Source: Copromyces sp. CBS 386.78
Taxonomy: Eukaryota; Ascomycota; Sordariomycetes; Sordariales; Sordariaceae
Assembly (NCBI GenBank): GCA_030685235.1
Contig: MU839101.1
Coordinates: 372,001-436,000 of the forward strand
Reading direction: 5' to 3'
Length of the DNA: 64,000 bases
Shown: one piece after another, positions 58,169-64,000 of the stretch
Layout: every line of letters begins with the position of its first letter
Numbering within the stretch: the first letter of the stretch is position 1
Translations under genes and position numbers: made by a program
The notes under the pieces: model-generated
The model's database searches: none
Told to the model about the DNA's origin: nothing
Seen by the model: the letters and a program-made list of their open reading frames with translations, nothing else

Positions 58169-59215
58169 TTTCGTTGCTTGATGTTGTAGTAAAAAGAGTG
58201 TTGTAGAGATAGTTTTAGTATCCAGTCCTGGGGTCTTAAATACTCTTATGAGTGAGAGTGGTGACTTGGTAAAAGTGAAGGGTAGTGGAGTGGTGACGTT
58301 GGAATTCGAGATATTTATACAGAGTGAAGGGCAAAGGTGGGTTCTAGGACCTGGGTCCAGATCTCTTGTGGTGAACCTCCTGGTAAACCTTTGAAGCTAG
58401 ATAACAAGATCTATCCGTCAAATCTTGGGATAGGATGAATTCTAGATGTGGTTTCTGGCAAGGCTGGGTGAAGCCAGCATCTAAGGTTCTGTCAAGGGAG
58501 TGTAGTGGCCGCTTGTGGTTGGGTGATGACTCGATATGGGAGGTATCTCGAACCCTTGTAGAGGCGTGAATGGAGTGGATTTATAAGATAGAGAACGGAC
58601 CCTCCAAAGTTGCAGGGAGGTTCAGACCTTCTGGGTTGGGTGTGTTCCGACTATAAGATCGAATCGGAATCTTCGCGAAGATGGCGAAGGTTGTGAAAAT
58701 TCAGATGAACATTCCGAAAACAATGGACAACGCAGGTGAATGGATGATTGTTGATTGCCAAGCTCGTGGCAAATAATATGGATTGTTGCTGGCCTCGTTA
58801 TGCCGGGAGAAGCCACAGGACAATAGCACCCAGATGATGTTCGAGTTGTTCTTGTAAGAACGGCATCATAACTTTTGTGACTGTGACGCGCAAGTGTGGA
58901 CTTTTGCAACTGGAATGTAGTATGACACGGGAGTGTTTGATACTTTGACAGGAGGAGGAACCGCATCGCGGGATGCCTTTCCGGGAAGTCACCGTTCGTA
59001 CGTGCTTCGGTTCCCGGCAGTGAATGGTCCAAATTATATCAAGGCAGCACGGCGTAACGGCCAATCGACTCCGAACTTATAGTCACGCGATGTCGAACGG
59101 AGTGTGGTGTTATGGACCATCTCGACTGTATACTGTAAAAATATAAAGTTATGAAATGTATGGACAAGGTTTCACGGGGTTGGGATGTCCAAGGATGATC
59201 ACTCGGTCGAAGTTG
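58169..59215. other. Spacer between LOG gene and transposon
   Basis: 1 kb holding the LOG-family promoter and leader. No gene seen. Confidence 0.5.
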
Positions 59216-59223
59216 AATCTGTG
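59216..59223. repeat. Left copy of 8-bp target-site duplication
   Basis: AATCTGTG; identical to 60435-60442 on the other side of the element. Confidence 0.8.
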
Positions 59224-60434
59224 TTATCTCAGCGCTCAGACCTCTTTTCGGGGCGTAACACACGGACCAGATTACAACACACAAATTTAATTTATCGATA
59301 AAATGCCATGACTATTGTTTTGGGTAATATTTTTGATATGCGCCCCAAGAGGTCTGAGTTTTCGATGTAGAAAACCCCTAGTCTCGGTAAAAATATCTAG
59401 ACTTTCAATATTACTACCTTATAACTCTACTAGATCTTGTCGTATTATTAATCTGTTAATTGTATTATTATTACGTAAATTAGCTCTTTTATTTGGTACC
59501 TATTATAGATAGCAACTCCCTTAGTAACGTATTAAATTATAAATTACGACTACGACCAAAATATTCTCTAATATGTACATTGTTACGGCGTAGGAAGGAT
59601 GCGTATGATGTGTAAAGATTGTACTACCTAATTAATTTAGACGAAAGATAAGAAGTTGAAGAGGGAAGGGAAGGAATGCGAGGCCTAGGTTTTATATCCA
59701 GACTTCTAGAAGCTAGGACTAGAACCTTAGAGATCTGGTGAATAGAAACCTGGTGAATGGAAGCTAACCTTCGTGAGTAAGGCCTAGCCTTCGTGAATGG
59801 AACCTATACCTTTGTAAATGTAATTAATATAATAATAAGAACTTTGACGATTGGTATATGCCTAGATGGCACTAACCGTTATAAAAATGCTCCCTAATAG
59901 CGATTTCTCAATTCTTCCTCTACTTCAACCGATCTGAAAAAAGTAAATGTACCCGGGGCTTGAGAATGCCTTATAGATTATATATGGAAATTTTTAGGAA
60001 GTTGGGATGAAAAAAAGTGCTAATGTTGGGTATTATGGTCGCGACCTATTTTTCGATAATTATTGTTTTCACCCCTTCGATAATAGAAGTTATATTTTTA
60101 AGTATATTGATAAAAAATGAATTATACTATGATAACTGCTGTAAAATTCTTTACCTCTGTGTATATTTGCATTCTTCATTATGTCTTGTGGTGTTGTCGC
60201 AATTTGGAAGTGAAGTTAAATTTCTGCATAGATTTTGGGTATTTTTACCGAGACTCAGGGTTTTCCGCATCGAGAACTCAGACCTCTTTTTTGGGCGTTC
60301 TCAGTCAATACATACAAATACATTGAAAGAAACGATGCACGGACCACAATCTGGAAATATTGGAAAGATTCAATTGAGCAGGCCCCTTTACGACCGCTGC
60401 CCAAAAAAGAAAGTAGGTCTGAGCACTGAGATAA
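59224..60434. mobile_element. Non-autonomous DNA transposon, AT-rich interior
   Basis: The ends are TTATCTCAGCGCTCAGACCT (59224) and the reverse complement of sequence ending at 60434, matching at 19 of 20 bases. Directly outside each end is the same eight bases, AATCTGTG (59216-59223 and 60435-60442), a target-site duplication. An inner inverted pair (59340-59396 and 60241-60297) matches at about 43 of 48 core positions, mostly with C/T or G/A differences. The motif AGGTCTGAG occurs four times, twice per arm. The interior (59397-60240) is extremely AT-rich with no long ORF, consistent with RIP. An 8-bp duplication suits hAT elements; long complex arms also suit Mutator-like ones. Confidence 0.82.
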
Positions 60435-60442
60435 AATCTGTG
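60435..60442. repeat. Right copy of 8-bp target-site duplication
   Basis: AATCTGTG; identical to 59216-59223. Confidence 0.8.
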
Positions 60443-60848
60443 CTGCATCATTCAAGTTGTGGACATGTTCGAATGGACCCTTGCTGGATGTCTCCCCGCC
60501 GTTCGACGGACTGCCTGCTGAGACAACTGCGAACCTGAAGCTTGGTGCCAGCTTCCGGGGTCTGTCATAACAGAAGTTACCTAGCTTGGAGCCTCGGAAA
60601 AGTTAAGGGGCAGGTAAGGTATCTTCAGCTATTGGCAGTACCCCAGGTCCACTTCGTTGGTAGCTCCCCTACACCAGAAAATTGTAGTGTACCACGTTGT
60701 CCCCTCCCGTCAACATCATCACCATCAGAACCCGGGCCACTCTTCACAACAGAGTCCTGCGGTAGCGACAGACTACAAGCATCATCTTGGCTCGGCGCAA
60801 GTGGAACAATCATCTTTTTAATTGTTCTTCATCCGTCACCTTCCCACG
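60443..60848. promoter_or_regulatory. Upstream region of the CLPTM1-like gene
   Basis: About 400 bp between the transposon and the ATG at 60849; it must contain the promoter, so the insertion is close to it. Confidence 0.45.
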
Positions 60849-62890
60849 ATGCCCGAAGGAAATGGTGCCCAGCGTCAGCCTGCGCGGCAGGAGGAGCAGC
60901 AAGGCGTAAGTTATCATTCCAAAGCTAGGGCGGTGTATCACGGAGCAGCTTCTGACAGTCTCGCTTCGCCCAGTCCTCCATGTTCTCCAAGATCCTCCAG
61001 GCCGTTGCAATGTGGGCCTTGATGCAGCTCGTTATGAAGCAGTTTATGGGCGGTGGACAGAAGACAGCAACTGTTCAGGATGCGACCGGACAGGCCGTCC
61101 AAGTCTCAACAAGCGTTCCTTCGTACGACCAACGTCCCCAGCGGCTCGATGATGGCGCCGTCTATAACCGAGTTCCTCAGATCATTGCGCCCATCTGGCC
61201 CGAGAACAGCCAGGTTGATATCATGGTCACCATCTCTCCGTCCTTCGTTCCGACCCCGTTGAAGCAGACCTCGGCGGATAAGGTGGTGTTCGAGGAAAAG
61301 AAGTTCACAATCGGCAACTGGACCGACGCGCGTACTGAGGAAAGGACTATCGACATTCCCACCGAGGTCCAGAAGAATGGCACGCTTTGGGGTCATTTCT
61401 ATGTTGGCTTGTCCGGCGCCCTCCTCGACCCTACTCTGCCCAACTACGATCCCGCTTCTGCATACCATTTCGTGTGGCCATTGACCCACTACATCCCCCG
61501 GAAGAAGGAATTTAAGACCAGGAGCTTACTTGCTGGTAAGGAGGACGCCGTTGAGGAGGTGGAAGAGGTGCAGGAAGAGCAACCTTCAGGACCCATCATC
61601 ACCAACTACTACCACCCCAACATCTCGCTCTCTTTCATTCCCAATACCGGTTCGATGCCTTTTGCCCAGACGCACCCAGCTGTTCGCCAGTTTCTCCGCC
61701 TCGAGGCCACTGGCGCAAGGGACGGCACCGGCCAGAACACTTGGTATTACCCGATCCTCTTTGTCAATACCTTCTGGCAGCTCAAGAGTCAGATGACCAT
61801 CATCAACGAGACGATCAAGACCATGCCAATGCGCATTGATCTGAACAATTTGGCGGAATGGAAGTTCAAGACGATGGCTTCTATCGATCTCAGCGCCAAG
61901 GAAGCGGCGCGTGCGGCGGCTTTCGGAAATCCCCTGACCACGGGCAGCGATGGTAGCGAGATCGAAATGATCAAGGAAATCTTCCTGGATTCTAACCCCA
62001 TCCTTCTCGGTATCACCATCTTTGCCAGTATTGCGCACATGATTCTCGAAACGCTTGCATTCGGTTCCGACATCGCTCATTACCGCAAGAAGAAGGACAA
62101 TGTTGGCATCTCGGTGCGCTCCATCCTCGCCAATGTGTTTATGCAACTTATCATCTTCTTGTATCTGGTCGACCAGTCGCAGAATACTAGCTGGATGATT
62201 CTCGGCTCCCAGGGCGTTGGTATTCTTGTTGAGCTATGGAAGATTACGACGGTGGTCAACGTGCGCATTCGCTCTGCGCCTGGATCCATCATCCCATACC
62301 GTATCTCCTTTGAGGACAAGCACAAGCTCAGCGAGACAGAGGAAAAGACCAAGGAGTACGATGAAATCGCTTTCAAGTACATGTACATCGCGGGCGTTCC
62401 TCTTTTGTTCGCCTATGCTATCTACTCGCTAATCTACGACACTCACAAGTCGTGGTACTCGTTCGTCATCGCCACCCTCGTCGGCTCGGTCTACGCATAC
62501 GGATTCCTGATGATGGTTCCCTCGCTGTACATCAACTACCGTCTCAAGAGTGTTGCCCACATGCCCGGCAAGGCCATGATGTACAAGTTCCTCAATACCT
62601 TCATCGACGACTTGTTTGCTTTCACCATCAAGATGCCCTTCCTTCATCGCCTTGCCACTTTCCGCGACGACATCATTTTCTTCATCTACTTGTACCAGAG
62701 ATGGGCATACAAGGTTGACTACACCCGCGTCAACGAGTTCGGACAGGGTGGTGAGGATGATGCCGTTGAGGAGAAGAAGGCCGAGGGGCAGAAGGCGGTA
62801 CTTCCTGCGGCGTCTGAGGAGCAGATTGTGGGAACTACATCCGAGAAGGCTAGCGGCGTGGAGGCTGGCAAGGTGAAGAAGAGGAAGTGA
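60849..62890 (+). CDS. CLPTM1-family multi-pass membrane protein (657 residues)
   Basis: Exons 60849-60905 and 60974-62890 (68-bp intron, GTAAGT...GCCCAG). The CLPTM1/CRR9 family sits in the ER and Golgi; a human member affects GABA-A receptor exit and a plant member resembles rice/tomato CRR9. Residues 20 to about 45 form a first membrane helix (FSKILQAVAMWALMQLVM), followed by a large lumenal beta-rich domain with SFVPTPLKQ and PTNYDPASAYHF-type segments, then a cluster of helices after about residue 340 (LGITIFASIAHMILETLAF, FMQLIIFLYLV, AGVPLLFAYAIYSLIY, TLVGSVYAYGFLMMVPSLYI) and the family motif MMYKFLNTFIDDLFAFTIKMP. YQRWAYKVDYTRVNEFG ends the conserved region; the tail is acidic then lysine-rich (KVKKRK), resembling an ER-retrieval signal. 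Confidence 0.93.
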
Positions 62891-64000
62891 ACTTGACGAA
62901 GCGCGATGTCAGACTCGTCCGGCGTTGATGTACCAGGGTAAAATGGGGCTCAGCATTTTGGAGAATGGTACACAAAAGCCTTAACTTATACTAATATAGA
63001 AGAATAATCTACCTGTTTGTGAGCTTATGCTTTCTGTGGAGGCTTGGGCCATCGATATAGGCACGCACCGTTGGTCAATGATAAGCCTGTGTTGTGGGGG
63101 ATAGGCGCAAGCTGAACGGCAGTCATAACGTCGTACGAATGTAATATGTGTATATATATATCAGTTCGGGGGTGTCAACGTTTATACCCACCATGCTGTC
63201 GGTCATCTCTAGCCGTAGGGCTGAGCATTGGGTGGGTTGCAACCGCTATCCATTGGATAGTAAGATGTTTTTCCCTCTCCGTCGTCGAAGCTGGGGGCCT
63301 CAGGTAAAGGCAGATGTCAACTGCTAACTGATTGTTGTTAGGAGTTGAAGGGCTCGTGGGATCTGAAAATAGGTATATAAATAAGTAATGTCCTATTCAG
63401 GACGTCCAGGGGCACCTATTCTGATGCGCCCCGCCAAGGTCTCCACGATCCCCACGTTTTGCAAACAAACCGTCCCCCAAACCCCGTCCATTTTGCTCCC
63501 GGACAAGATACCAGGGGACTCCCATCACCAACAACACGAGTCAAACGTAACCCTGGTTGAGCACCTTGCTGTCCTTTTACAGGGTTCCATTTGGAGAAGT
63601 TTGCAGGTCTCAGAGGCCGCCCATGCTGATGGATTCCACGCCAGGGTCAGAAAGAACATTTACAGCCCCTGTTAGTATCACCGTTGTTCTGCCGTGCTGC
63701 TACAGCAACTTCTTCCCAGGGCAACTCCTGTCCAGTGGGCAGTGTTGTGTTTGTACAGCGCGCCGGCTTCCACGTCTGCCTGCCTCTGCCAAGCAGAGAT
63801 CCACAGGGCCCTTCCATAGCTTAAGTCCCGCCGCTGCATAACCGTCGGATCGTTTCCAAGCGCCCGGGCCCCGAACCCCGTTGCAGGGCACGACGATTCA
63901 ACATCCATCCCCATTTTCCTTCCTGGGCGACCGAGTCTTCCATGTGATGTTTCGTTTCCTTGACTGGACCCCTTTCTCACATGTTCAAAATTTACGGTGA
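62891..64000. other. Right-edge spacer, nothing recognised
   Basis: 1.1 kb downstream of the CLPTM1-like gene up to the window edge. Short ORFs on both strands lack features; a gene beginning outside the window cannot be excluded. Confidence 0.45.

Noticed and set aside
5541..64000. Dispersed 5S rRNA genes, expected in Neurospora-like genomes
   Set aside because: I looked for the conserved 5' end and internal control region by eye on both strands and found none; a covariance-model search would be more sensitive.

Overview
This window is nuclear DNA of a filamentous ascomycete, most likely a Sordariales species close to Neurospora or Sordaria. The evidence is the gene structure (short introns of about 55-270 bp with GTRNGT donors and CTAAC/CTGAC branch sites), fungus-specific families (a HET-domain protein, a Trs120/HypA protein, fungal PABA synthase), long gene-poor spacers, and an AT-rich inverted-repeat element that looks mutated by RIP. 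The species is inferred from proteins, not from a search.

Layout. 1-997: 3' part of spermidine synthase (+). 1370-2440: Nit2/Nit3-type omega-amidase (-). 3117-5540: unknown 788-residue AT-hook protein (+, one intron). 5541-11700: about 6 kb without a convincing gene, ending in the promoter of glutamine synthetase (11701-13911, +), which has an ATG-only first coding exon and a 904-bp intron. 15295-16423: secreted GH10 xylanase broken by a frameshift. 17098-17170: tRNA-Val(AAC)-like gene (-). 19417-24604: a protein kinase followed in phase by a HET domain, perhaps one fused gene. 25497-27205: cytosolic Trp-tRNA synthetase (-), divergent from mitochondrial release factor 1 (27697-29095, +). 30979-31256: MITE-like element. 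31534-33413: secreted serine carboxypeptidase (+). 34227-34934: PRELI/MSF1 protein (-). 37470-39609: Mpe1 mRNA 3'-end processing factor (+). 40903-41996: Get3 ATPase (-). 44104-45305: SDR-fold protein that has lost its catalytic motifs (+). 46199-50636: TRAPP-II subunit Trs120 (+). 51182-54100: bifunctional PABA synthase (+). 54662-55132: Vps55 (-). 55951-56993: proteasome alpha subunit Pre5 (+). 57347-58168: LOG-family protein (-). 59224-60434: non-autonomous DNA transposon with an 8-bp target-site duplication. 60849-62890: CLPTM1-family membrane protein (+). The last 1.1 kb holds nothing recognised.

Most genes are unrelated housekeeping functions: nitrogen and polyamine metabolism (glutamine synthetase, omega-amidase, spermidine synthase), translation (TrpRS, mRF1, tRNA), membrane traffic (Get3, Trs120, Vps55), folate precursor synthesis, proteolysis. 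There is no obvious biosynthetic cluster. The most unusual parts are the kinase-HET locus, the two inverted-repeat elements, the broken xylanase and the SDR pseudoenzyme. All exon boundaries were read by eye from splice signals, frame and family similarity.
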